From NCBI RefSeq assembly GCF_009831575.1, contig NZ_WUUT01000003.1, positions 370,748 to 434,747 on the forward strand: a stretch of 64,000 bases of DNA, given 5' to 3'. Shown here one piece after another: positions 56,716-64,000 of this stretch; within the stretch, counting starts at the first letter, position 1; each line of letters begins with the position of its first letter. A program made the position numbers and the translations under genes. This DNA is from Halovenus carboxidivorans (GTDB taxonomy: Archaea > Halobacteriota > Halobacteria > Halobacteriales > Haloarculaceae). A model generated the notes under the pieces. That model did no database searches, was not told where the DNA came from, and worked only from the letters and a program-made list of their open reading frames with translations.

Positions 56716-57747
56716 ATGAGTACGACCGTCTCCGTCTCCCGCGAGCGGATGCGCTGGCAGCCGGAAACCCTCGCAATCACCGCCGCCCGGCTCTCACTGC
56801 TGGTTCTCACGGTCGGGTTCGCCGCCGCGGCGGTCCTCGGCTTCTCGGTTCCGATGCGAACGCAGATGATCGTCTATCTCGTGGGAATGGTCGCGCTCAA
56901 CCTCCCCCACGGGGGCTACGAGCACTTCACCAACCTCCGCCACCGGGGACTCCCGTTCGGCGCGCGGTACGTAGGTATCTACCTCCTCGCCGTCGCTGGC
57001 TTCGTCGCACTGTTTTTTCTCGCGCCCGTCTCGGCTCTCGGGATCGCGTTTGCGACGGCCGTCGCGAAGGGCGGTCACGGCGACCTCCACGTCATGGACG
57101 CTGTCGTCGGCAGCGACCACCTCAAGTACCGTCCCCAGCGCGCGCTCGCGGCGCTCGTCAGGGGCGGAGCGGTGATGATCCTCCCGCTGTTCCTGTGGCG
57201 AGATGTCTACATCGGGTTCTCGCAGTTGATGGTCAGCATGTTCGATCCCGGCGCGATGGGAGCGGTCGCGACCCGCATCGAGACCGGCGCACCCGTCCTG
57301 CTCGGCGGGTACGCCGTCGCGCTGGTCGCCCATCTGCTCGGGGGCTTCCTGACCGGGGGGTTCTCCCGCGACTGGCTCCGGGATGTCGGTGAGACGGGTC
57401 TGCTCGTCGCCTACTTCACCGTCGTCCCGGTCGTCATCTCGATCGGGCTGTACTTCCCGCTGTGGTACTCGATGCGCCAGTCCGGGCGGTCGGCGGTCGC
57501 ACACCGCGCCGAACCCGACGACGGCCTCTCGACGGGCGCGATCTGGGCCGTCTTCGTCGCCGGCGCGTTCATGACCGGGACGGTGGCGGCCGCGCTGTAT
57601 CTCGTCGCCCCGAACCCGCTCGGGGTCGGCAACCTCCTCGGCGGACTGGTCGCGTTCTACACGATTTTCATCTGCGTGGTCGCGATGCCTCACGTCGTCG
57701 TCGGACAGTGGCTGGACCGGGACCGCGGGATCTGGTACGTCCCCTGA
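56716..57747 (+). CDS. Brp/Blh-family carotenoid 15,15'-dioxygenase-like membrane protein
   Basis: 343 residues with about eight to nine membrane spans. The family blocks are NLPHGGYEHF (about 56-65; known members have PHG-x-x-D/H), AKGGHGDLHVMD, YFPLWYSMRQSGR and AMPHVVVGQWLD. The His residues bind the catalytic iron in related enzymes, which cleave beta-carotene to retinal. The first block differs from the usual (tyrosine-glutamate before His). Homology is good enough to call the family, but retinal production is inferred. Its CrtI-type neighbour fits a carotenoid route. Confidence 0.87.
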   Translation: MSTTVSVSRERMRWQPETLAITAARLSLLVLTVGFAAAAVLGFSVPMRTQMIVYLVGMVALNLPHGGYEHFTNLRHRGLPFGARYVGIYLLAVAGFVALFFLAPVSALGIAFATAVAKGGHGDLHVMDAVVGSDHLKYRPQRALAALVRGGAVMILPLFLWRDVYIGFSQLMVSMFDPGAMGAVATRIETGAPVLLGGYAVALVAHLLGGFLTGGFSRDWLRDVGETGLLVAYFTVVPVVISIGLYFPLWYSMRQSGRSAVAHRAEPDDGLSTGAIWAVFVAGAFMTGTVAAALYLVAPNPLGVGNLLGGLVAFYTIFICVVAMPHVVVGQWLDRDRGIWYVP

Positions 57748-57872
57748 ACGGCTCGGATCGACATTTTCCTCCGTCTACGGCCGACAACTGATCCGGAGCA
57801 CCGGGTTCGGCCCTTCAATCCCCCCGCTATCCGGGTCTGCGGTTCTCACCCATACAGTCCTACAGCTAGACG

Positions 57873-59405
57873 ATGAGCGACCCAGCACTCTCCGGAGAAT
57901 CGGTCGGTATCGTCGGGGCGGGAATCGGCGGACTGGCGGCCGCGGCGCACCTCGCCGACGCGGGTGCAGACGTGACGATCTACGAAAAACAGCCACAGGT
58001 CGGCGGCGTCGCCGGGGTCATCGAGGAAGACGGCTTCCGGTTCGACACCGGACCGTCGTGGTATCTGATGCCCGGGCTGTTCGAGCGCTTTTTCGAGCAG
58101 TTCGGATACCAGCCCGAGGAGCTCTACGACCTCGTTCGGCTCGACCCCCATTACCGGATCTTCTGGACCGACGGCGACAGCGTCGATATCCCGGCCAACA
58201 CCGACCGAGCCGTCGAACTGTTCGAGTCCTACGAGGACGGCGCCGGCGAGGCCTTCGAGGCGTATCTCGAGGAATCTGCCGAGACCTACGAGATCGGGAT
58301 GGAGCGGTTCGTGGTCCCGAACCGGAGTCGATTCCGCGACTATCTCTCGGCAGATGTCGCCAAATCCGCCCGGGGACTCTCCCTGCTCGGGACGATGGAC
58401 GACCACGTCGCGGAGTACTTCGACAATCCGAAACTCCGCCAGATCGTCCAGTACACGCTGGTCTTCCTCGGCGGCGCTCCGCACAATACCCCCGCGCTGT
58501 ACAACCTGATGAGCCACGTCGATTTCGAACTCGGCGTCTACTACCCACAGGGCGGGATGTACGCCGTCGTCGAGGCGATGGAGTCCGTCTGTGAGGAACT
58601 GGGCGTCGAGATCAACACGTCGACGCGAGTGATGGGGCTCGAACCCGTCGAGAGCGGGGTCGCAGTCGCCCACGACGGGGACACCCGGGCTCACGACCGC
58701 GTGGTCTGTAACGCACCGATCGCCCACGCCGAGCGCAAACTCCTGCCGGATCACGCCGTCGACCGCGACCCGGAGTACTGGGAGCACAGAACGTACGCGC
58801 CGTCGGCGTACATGTGTTATCTCGGCGTCGACGGCCCGCTGGAGAGCCTCGAACACCACACGCTCGTCCTCCCGACCGACTGGGACGACCACTTCCACTC
58901 GATCTTCGAGGCCCCCGGCTGGCCGGACGACCCCGCCTACTACGTCAACGTCCCCTCTCGTACGGATCCGACGGCCGCCCCCGAGGGCAAGGAGACGGTG
59001 GTCGTACTCGTCCCGATTGCGCCCGACCTCGACGACGACGAGGCCGCCCGCGAACGCATGCGGGCGGACGTACTGGACTCACTCGCCGAGCACGCCGGCG
59101 TGGACCTCCGCGGGCGCATCGAGTTCGAGCGCGAGATGTGCGTCTCCGACTACCGCGAGCAGTTCAACAAACCCCAGGGGACCGCGCTGGGGCTGGCTCA
59201 CACGCTGTTTCAGACGGGACCGATGCGACCCTCCCACCGAGCGCCCGGCGTCGACCGCCTCTACTACGTCGGCGGCGACGCGAACCCCGGAATCGGCGTC
59301 CCGATGTGCTTGCTCAGCGGCGAGCACGTGACGGAGACGATCATCGAAGATGCGACCGGATCGGGGTTCGTCGACTCCGTTCTGCCCGAACAGCTCCGAC
59401 CCTGA
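57873..59405 (+). CDS. CrtI-type phytoene/carotenoid desaturase
   Basis: 510 residues. An N-terminal FAD motif IVGAGIGGLAAAAHLADAGA (about residues 13-32), then EKQPQVGGVAG and a C-terminal VDRLYYVGGDANPGIGVPM block are diagnostic of the CrtI/CrtD desaturase group. Acts at the membrane to introduce double bonds in C40 carotenoids. It could be phytoene desaturase or a 3,4-desaturase paralogue of the bacterioruberin route. It follows the Brp-type gene after 125 bp. Its stop is adjacent to the stop of the convergent 65-residue gene. Confidence 0.92.
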   Translation: MSDPALSGESVGIVGAGIGGLAAAAHLADAGADVTIYEKQPQVGGVAGVIEEDGFRFDTGPSWYLMPGLFERFFEQFGYQPEELYDLVRLDPHYRIFWTDGDSVDIPANTDRAVELFESYEDGAGEAFEAYLEESAETYEIGMERFVVPNRSRFRDYLSADVAKSARGLSLLGTMDDHVAEYFDNPKLRQIVQYTLVFLGGAPHNTPALYNLMSHVDFELGVYYPQGGMYAVVEAMESVCEELGVEINTSTRVMGLEPVESGVAVAHDGDTRAHDRVVCNAPIAHAERKLLPDHAVDRDPEYWEHRTYAPSAYMCYLGVDGPLESLEHHTLVLPTDWDDHFHSIFEAPGWPDDPAYYVNVPSRTDPTAAPEGKETVVVLVPIAPDLDDDEAARERMRADVLDSLAEHAGVDLRGRIEFEREMCVSDYREQFNKPQGTALGLAHTLFQTGPMRPSHRAPGVDRLYYVGGDANPGIGVPMCLLSGEHVTETIIEDATGSGFVDSVLPEQLRP

Positions 59406-59603
59406 TCACCGTTTCTCTCTGCGGGCGGCAACCCAGACGACCGCGGGTGCGACGACCAGCCAGAACGCGCCGACGAGCAGAAACAGCGGGTTCTCCGTCG
59501 CCGCTGCCGTCCCGACGGCTCCGATACCGACCACGAGCCCACCGGCGACGAGGAGTTGATAGAAGCCGTCTAACCCGGCAAACCAGCGGATGTATCGCTC
59601 CAT
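59406..59603 (-). CDS. 65-residue membrane protein
   Basis: Two hydrophobic helices (YQLLVAGGLVVGIGAVGTA and LFLLVGAFWLVVAPAVVWV) and a basic C-terminus (AARREKR). It starts at ATG (MERYIRW), one base after the stop of the SRPBCC gene upstream on the same strand (59605), so the two are cotranscribed. Family not recognised. Confidence 0.8.
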   Translation of the reverse strand: MERYIRWFAGLDGFYQLLVAGGLVVGIGAVGTAAATENPLFLLVGAFWLVVAPAVVWVAARREKR

Positions 59604-59604
59604 C

Positions 59605-60042
59605 TCAGTCCTCGGATTCGAGTTCCCGCTTGAGGTTGTCGAGTGTCTTTCGCAACTGGCGTCTGTTGTATCGCTTGACGACGGGTTCGGCCGCCGCCGA
59701 GAGCACGCGGCCGGGGATGTCGTACTCCGCGCTGTAGGTCACTCTCGTCCTGCCGTCGAGGTCCTCGAACCGGAGGTCGATCTCCCCGGTGAGTCGGCCC
59801 CGCATCTCGAAGCGCATCCGCTCGTTTTCCTCGTGGATCTGTTCGACCAGTTCCCCGTCGATGCCGACACCGGCCATCTCGTAGGTGTGTTCGAGTCGCT
59901 TGCCGCCGTTGTCGAGCGGTTCGACGTTCCGGATATCGGTGATCCCGGGCGTGATCGTGGCGTGATTGTGCGGGTCGTCGAGATACGCGAAGACCTCGCT
60001 CACGGGCCGGTCGATCTCGATGGACTCGCTGACTGCTGTCAT
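59605..60042 (-). CDS. SRPBCC-fold (polyketide cyclase/START-like) protein
   Basis: 145 residues from the ATG giving MTAVSESIEIDRPVSEVFAYL, the typical first strand and helix of this fold. It has beta-rich middle TGEIDLRFEDLDGRTRVTYSAE and a long C-terminal helix. These proteins bind hydrophobic ligands; the ligand is unknown. The family is common near carotenoid and lipid genes. It is transcribed with the 65-residue membrane protein. Confidence 0.88.
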   Translation of the reverse strand: MTAVSESIEIDRPVSEVFAYLDDPHNHATITPGITDIRNVEPLDNGGKRLEHTYEMAGVGIDGELVEQIHEENERMRFEMRGRLTGEIDLRFEDLDGRTRVTYSAEYDIPGRVLSAAAEPVVKRYNRRQLRKTLDNLKRELESED

Positions 60043-60076
60043 CACCCCCGTTTCGGGGCGGACGGACAAAAAGCGG

Positions 60077-61831
60077 TCACTCCATCCACTTCGCGTCGAC
60101 GAGTGTCCGCTGGACGGCCTGCTCACCGACCGACTCGGCGAGTGTCTCGTAGCCGGCCCGCTCCCCGCGGTCGCTGGCGTCGGCCACCAGCCGTGAGACG
60201 ATGAACTCAGGTGTCGACCGCCCGACGGTCTCGAACCGCGGCTGGTAGTCGACCTCGAGGTCGAGGTCCGGAGTCAGACCTTCCGCGAAGATTCCGTCCG
60301 TCCGGGCCTCCGCGGGAAGCGGTTCGAGGTCGTCGGCCAGGTGGGTGACGAACACGCCGAGTGCTTCCTTCTCGACGGTCAGCGTGACGAGTCCGTGCAG
60401 CAGGTCGGCGGCGCTTCCCGGTTCGGTGATCGCCTCGAACTCGTCGACCAGCATGAGCGTCCGCCCCGAGTCGGTCAACGGCGGGACCACCGAGCGAAGC
60501 GTCGACTCCAGTACACCGGCGTTGAAACTCGCGTGGCGACGGTGGAAGACGATCCGCTCGACGACGTGGATCTCCGCGCTGTCGGCGGGTACGGGCAACC
60601 CCATCTGCGCCAACAACTGCACCTGACAGAGCGTCTCCAGCAGCGTCGTCTTCCCGCCGCTGTTCGCACCCGTCAGGACCGTCACCCGGTCTCCGCTCGG
60701 CGGGGCGGTCGCACCGGGAACTGACAGCGAGTGTTCACCGACGGCGTAGGTGATCGGTTGGACTGTCTCGCCGGCGTCTTCGAGGAAGATGTTCCGGGCG
60801 TCGACGACGCCCGCCACCGGGCCGTCCCGGAACGTCGGCTCGGTTAGCTCGAACTCGGCCGCGAACCGCGCCAACGAGACCGACAGCGCGATCTCCTCGA
60901 CGGCAGATACGGCCCGGTCGATATCGTCCCGGGCCCGTTCGAGCATCCCGTTCAGCTCCCTTCGAACCTCCTGTTCGCGCTCGTCGGCACCTCCCCTGAG
61001 GTCGTCCGCGAGGCTTCTGAGCGTCTCGCCGACGAACGCCCGCGCGTCGGCGGCCTCCTGGGGCATCGCCTCCCGGACCTTCGTCACGTCGAGCCCGCTC
61101 TCCTGTGCGATTTCCCGCGCGAGCGACTCCTGCAACTGGTCGGTTCCGCGGGCTCCCGACTGTACCTCTTCGAGCACCGTCTCCGGAGCCGCGCGCAGGT
61201 CCTCGACCGCACCGAGTTGGGTTCGCAGGCGGTCGAGCCGCTCGTCGGCGCCCTCGGTCACGCCGCCGTCGCCGTCCAGTCCGGTAAGTGCCGTGACCGC
61301 ATCCTCCAGCGCGTCCGCCGAGAGGTCCCCCAGCGGCTCGAACACGCCGGAGTCGAGGCCCGCGTCCCGCAGCGACTGTGCGGCTTCGACGGCGCCGCGC
61401 TCGCTGTTTTCGGCGCCGTCGTACCGCTCGAAGGCCCCGACGACGGTGGATCGCTCGTCTTCGGAGAGTGACTGCCAGCTCTCCCGTGCCTGCTGTACGT
61501 CGTCAAGCCGGTCGGCCATCGCCGCCCGTTCGGACAGCGGGGTCAGGATCCGGATCCGATCGGCCGCGCCTTCGGTGACGGCGTACTCGCTCATGATGTC
61601 GAGTAGCTGCTTGTAGACCTGCCGGGCGTCGCGGGTCGCCAGCACGTCGAGCGCCGCGCCGCCGTGGGCGTGGCGGAGAATGCGCGTCGCCCGACCGCGA
61701 GGTAACCCGGCGTCGGTCAGCGCGCGCACGTCGCCGGCTTCGATCGCCTCAACTGCCGCTTCGGCCCCCAGACTCTCGACGAGCAGGTCACGGGTCTTCG
61801 GCCCGATTCCCCAGTACTCCTCCAGTCGCAT
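60077..61831 (-). CDS. MutS-family ATPase (MutS-like, no mismatch-binding domain)
   Basis: 584 residues. A helix-hairpin-helix-type start (YWGIGPKTRDLLVESLGAEA) is followed by a long helical core and a C-terminal MutS ATPase with Walker A GANSGGKTT (about 386-394), Walker B TLMLVDEFEAI and His in THLADDL. Mismatch-recognition domain I and the MutS2 Smr nuclease domain are both absent, so it is not canonical mismatch repair. Haloarchaea carry several such MutS-like proteins; a role in recombination or repair is likely but not specified. Upstream of the SRPBCC gene. Confidence 0.9.
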   Translation of the reverse strand: MRLEEYWGIGPKTRDLLVESLGAEAAVEAIEAGDVRALTDAGLPRGRATRILRHAHGGAALDVLATRDARQVYKQLLDIMSEYAVTEGAADRIRILTPLSERAAMADRLDDVQQARESWQSLSEDERSTVVGAFERYDGAENSERGAVEAAQSLRDAGLDSGVFEPLGDLSADALEDAVTALTGLDGDGGVTEGADERLDRLRTQLGAVEDLRAAPETVLEEVQSGARGTDQLQESLAREIAQESGLDVTKVREAMPQEAADARAFVGETLRSLADDLRGGADEREQEVRRELNGMLERARDDIDRAVSAVEEIALSVSLARFAAEFELTEPTFRDGPVAGVVDARNIFLEDAGETVQPITYAVGEHSLSVPGATAPPSGDRVTVLTGANSGGKTTLLETLCQVQLLAQMGLPVPADSAEIHVVERIVFHRRHASFNAGVLESTLRSVVPPLTDSGRTLMLVDEFEAITEPGSAADLLHGLVTLTVEKEALGVFVTHLADDLEPLPAEARTDGIFAEGLTPDLDLEVDYQPRFETVGRSTPEFIVSRLVADASDRGERAGYETLAESVGEQAVQRTLVDAKWME

Positions 61832-61870
61832 CGACTGAGCAAGGCAGTGCCAGCGTCTTTTTCCTGTCGG

Positions 61871-62389
61871 TCACGTCCCGACGAGGACGACCTGCTCGCC
61901 CGCGATCTGAACCGACCGGATCAGCACCCGCCCGTTCGTTTCCTGCCACTCGACTCCCCGGCGGTCGGCGTCGGTCCTGAGGTCGTCGAACGCGGCTCTC
62001 AGGTCCCGCTCCGTCTCGAACGCCGCGCGGCGCTCGATAACCTCCTCCGGATGCGCCCCCGCGAGCAGTGCCTCGCCGGCATCGCGGACCGGGCCGTCGG
62101 CCGCATCGACCGGCGTCATCGTCCCGAAGGCGATGCTCGCCTGGGTTGTTCCGCCGTCGTTTCGGAACGCGAGCTGTTTCGTCCCGATCCGGGCCTGGTC
62201 GGCGTCGACCTCGTGGCTGACGCTGGTCCCGCGCTCGCTCGCCGCAACACGGTCGACCGTGTTGGCAGCGCCGCTCGCGTCCGGTGGCGGTTCAGCCGGG
62301 AGGCCGGCCACGACTCCGGCGACGGCGACGCTCACCAGTACGACACCGACCCAGGTGTACCACGAGTCCGCCGGGGCTTCGACGGTCAT
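61871..62389 (-). CDS. membrane-anchored surface-associated protein (DUF7283-like)
   Basis: 172 residues. An N-terminal span (about 11-30, WVGVVLVSVAVAGVVAGLP) precedes a hydrophilic domain with no recognised catalytic motif. Wording such as AANTVDRVAASERGTSV is characteristic, as I recall, of the haloarchaeal DUF7283 family that sits in pilus/secretion-like clusters. It overlaps the end of the next gene upstream by 4 nt, so the two belong to one operon. Function unknown. Confidence 0.75.
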   Translation of the reverse strand: MTVEAPADSWYTWVGVVLVSVAVAGVVAGLPAEPPPDASGAANTVDRVAASERGTSVSHEVDADQARIGTKQLAFRNDGGTTQASIAFGTMTPVDAADGPVRDAGEALLAGAHPEEVIERRAAFETERDLRAAFDDLRTDADRRGVEWQETNGRVLIRSVQIAGEQVVLVGT

Positions 62390-64000
62390 CGTCCCCTCCT
62401 AGAGCCGGTGGTGGCCGTCCCGCTATCACTGAACTCCCCGTCACAGTGGATCGCCTCCTCAGAAACGTCCCCGACGACGGGCCAGGTCGGGGAACACTCC
62501 GGGTCTCTGTCGTCCCGGTCACCGACACCGATCCCGCCCGGCGGGACGACGACGATCAACACCGATTTACCGGAAACCGAGATCGGTTCCACCGAACCGA
62601 GCCGTCGGTTCTTCCCGGCAACCTCCCGCTTGACGGTCCGATCCTCCCTGACGTACGTCGTCCCCGTCGCCGTCGCTGGCGTTCCCACGTTTGCCGACAC
62701 CTCGAATCGCGCGTACTCCGCTTCGACATCGATATTCCACGCGTTGACGGTCGCGAACCAGTGGCCCGGGACCGGGAGTACCGGCATCCCGGCGGGAACA
62801 CGAACTGGCGTCCTCGTCCCCGCGACCCAGTTGTCGTAGTTCCCGATGTCGAAGGAGTTGTTGTTCACGGCGGCGTCGAATCGCTTCGCGACGATCTCTT
62901 TCGAGACCGACTCCAGGGTCTGTCTGATCTCCGTGTCGAGTTTCTCGACCGTCTTCGTGTCCGACAGCGTCACGGCGTGTTCTGCGGCGGCGTCTCGGAC
63001 GACCTGCTGTGCGGAGGAGTTTACGATTGCCCGCCACTGCTGGTAGTCCAACCCCGTCGCGGCGTTTGGCCGGGAGTCCTCTCCGACCGCTGCTGCGACC
63101 CGCCGGACGATTGCCGGCTTGATCTCACCGCTCGCGATGGCGTCGGCGGTCTCTACAGTTCCGCCGTACCCGTCCACTGCTGCGGTGACCGCCGTCTGAA
63201 TCTCCTCACTGGCCCTGTCTCCCTCCGTGTCTGCCTCCATCTCACACGTCTCTCGGGTGCAGTCTCTCGGCACGACGACACAGGAGTCGCTCTCGCAGTC
63301 GTCCGCTGATCGCACGAGTTCGGTATCGCTGTCCGCGGCCGTAACGTCCTCCGGGTACAGGTGGAAGGTCATCTGTGCCCCGACAGCCTCGCTGTACTCC
63401 TGTATGGAGGACCGGACCGCTGACGACAGCTCCCCGTTGAGCCGCGACAGTTTCTTCGGGTTCCCGTGGTCGGGATCGGCGTTCGCCGCGTCTGTCGCTT
63501 TGTCGCCGGCGACGAGGGCTTCGCTCGCCGTCTGGAACGTCAGTTCCGCGTCTGGGTTGCTCACCCCGAGAACGTTTCCGATCTTCCCCAGCAGGCCGTT
63601 CACGACGGAATCGTACGGCAGTTTGAGATAGTTCTTGTTTCTCGCCGCCATCGGTGCGAACTGCTCGCCGCTGTCGACGGCCGGAACCGTCTCGCTTGTG
63701 ACGTTCTCGGTGACGAGATACGTCGGTGATCCGGATACCTCGTAGGTGACGTTCTCGGTCAGCGACGACGATTCGAGTGGAACCGGCTCGGGCGGCGTCG
63801 CCGTGACGCCCTCCTGGAGATACCGGATCGCGTTGGCGATTCCCATGTCTGGGAGTTGGTTGTCGATTTCGTCCATCGCCGACCCGTGTGCGGACTCGAT
63901 CCGTCCGAGATAGCGTTCGAGAGCGGCGAAGTAGGCGTACCGCGCCTCGTAGACCGCTTTCTGTCCGATGCTCTCGAACGGCTCTGTTCGGTGGAGATAC
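62386..64000 (-). CDS. large surface-type protein, 5' end beyond the window (DUF7286-like)
   Basis: Partial: the frame stays open past 63876 to the window edge, so at least 538 residues. No motif for an enzyme is seen. The body is helical, and a stretch near 63225-63320 has four cysteines in a short span (DDCESDSC and DCTRETC), likely two disulfides, which is unusual for a halophile and points to an external location. The C-terminus has a hydrophobic segment (VLIVVVPPGGIGV). Together with the downstream gene it resembles haloarchaeal DUF7283-7289 clusters linked to Tad/type IV-like secretion genes; this is from memory. Confidence 0.7.
   Translation of the reverse strand, partial: YLHRTEPFESIGQKAVYEARYAYFAALERYLGRIESAHGSAMDEIDNQLPDMGIANAIRYLQEGVTATPPEPVPLESSSLTENVTYEVSGSPTYLVTENVTSETVPAVDSGEQFAPMAARNKNYLKLPYDSVVNGLLGKIGNVLGVSNPDAELTFQTASEALVAGDKATDAANADPDHGNPKKLSRLNGELSSAVRSSIQEYSEAVGAQMTFHLYPEDVTAADSDTELVRSADDCESDSCVVVPRDCTRETCEMEADTEGDRASEEIQTAVTAAVDGYGGTVETADAIASGEIKPAIVRRVAAAVGEDSRPNAATGLDYQQWRAIVNSSAQQVVRDAAAEHAVTLSDTKTVEKLDTEIRQTLESVSKEIVAKRFDAAVNNNSFDIGNYDNWVAGTRTPVRVPAGMPVLPVPGHWFATVNAWNIDVEAEYARFEVSANVGTPATATGTTYVREDRTVKREVAGKNRRLGSVEPISVSGKSVLIVVVPPGGIGVGDRDDRDPECSPTWPVVGDVSEEAIHCDGEFSDSGTATTGSRRGR

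Overview
The window is a stretch of chromosome from an extremely halophilic archaeon (class Halobacteria). The evidence is the haloarchaeal 16S-tRNA-Ala-23S-5S operon with CTTAAG-type promoters and bulge-helix-bulge processing stems, the GC-rich and strongly acidic coding sequence, Tat-dependent lipoproteins, and archaeal or haloarchaeal families such as MC1, PAN, RIO2, TrmY, RdfA and the archaea-specific SMC-related protein. The gene set would suit a member of the Haloarculaceae or a relative, but I cannot fix the genus.

Layout. 0-1.9 kb: pyrD with a small upstream partner gene, then the chromosomal protein MC1. 1.9-7.9 kb: one rRNA operon with four tandem upstream promoter copies, a fifth promoter in the 16S-23S spacer, two processing stems and a terminator-like hairpin. 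7.9-12.5 kb: an accessory-looking block between 5S and tRNA-Cys, which are usually adjacent in haloarchaea. It holds a CHAT-protease-like protein, a convergent 44-residue membrane peptide, a response regulator with a PAS domain and a small unknown. 12.6-18.4 kb: a PAP2-type membrane phosphatase, a membrane hypothetical, a MaoC hydratase, an acyl-CoA dehydrogenase, and the cell-shape gene rdfA with its SMC-like partner. 18.6-29.1 kb: an acyl-CoA catabolic neighbourhood with an IclR regulator, a glutaryl-CoA-dehydrogenase-like enzyme, a TAXI/TRAP importer, an acyl-CoA ligase and a thiolase, interrupted by a soluble chemotaxis transducer. 29.1-36.2 kb: a nucleoside uptake and purine salvage module made of a BMP lipoprotein, an ABC ATPase, two permeases, a phosphoribosyltransferase and an amidohydrolase/deaminase.

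36.3-47.6 kb: mostly single housekeeping genes: UspA, a thioredoxin-reductase-like flavoprotein, RIO2, CorA, PAN, a lipoate-ligase-like protein, dihydroorotase, a deoxyribosyltransferase-like protein, a PH-domain protein, a pilin, tRNA-Pro and TrmY. 47.7-54.0 kb: MeaB and the B12-binding subunit of methylmalonyl-CoA mutase, GlpB and GlpA without GlpC, and pyruvate kinase. 54.2-59.4 kb: a transducer-like membrane protein that lacks the signalling hairpin, a winged-helix protein, a Brp/Blh-family carotenoid/retinal enzyme and a CrtI-type desaturase. 59.4-64 kb: two small genes, a MutS-family protein, and the edge of what looks like a surface or pilus-associated cluster.

The most interesting unexplained unit is the CHAT protein with its tiny membrane peptide beside the rRNA operon. 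The tipless transducer beside retinal/carotenoid genes is second. I saw no insertion sequence, CRISPR array, prophage or plasmid origin.
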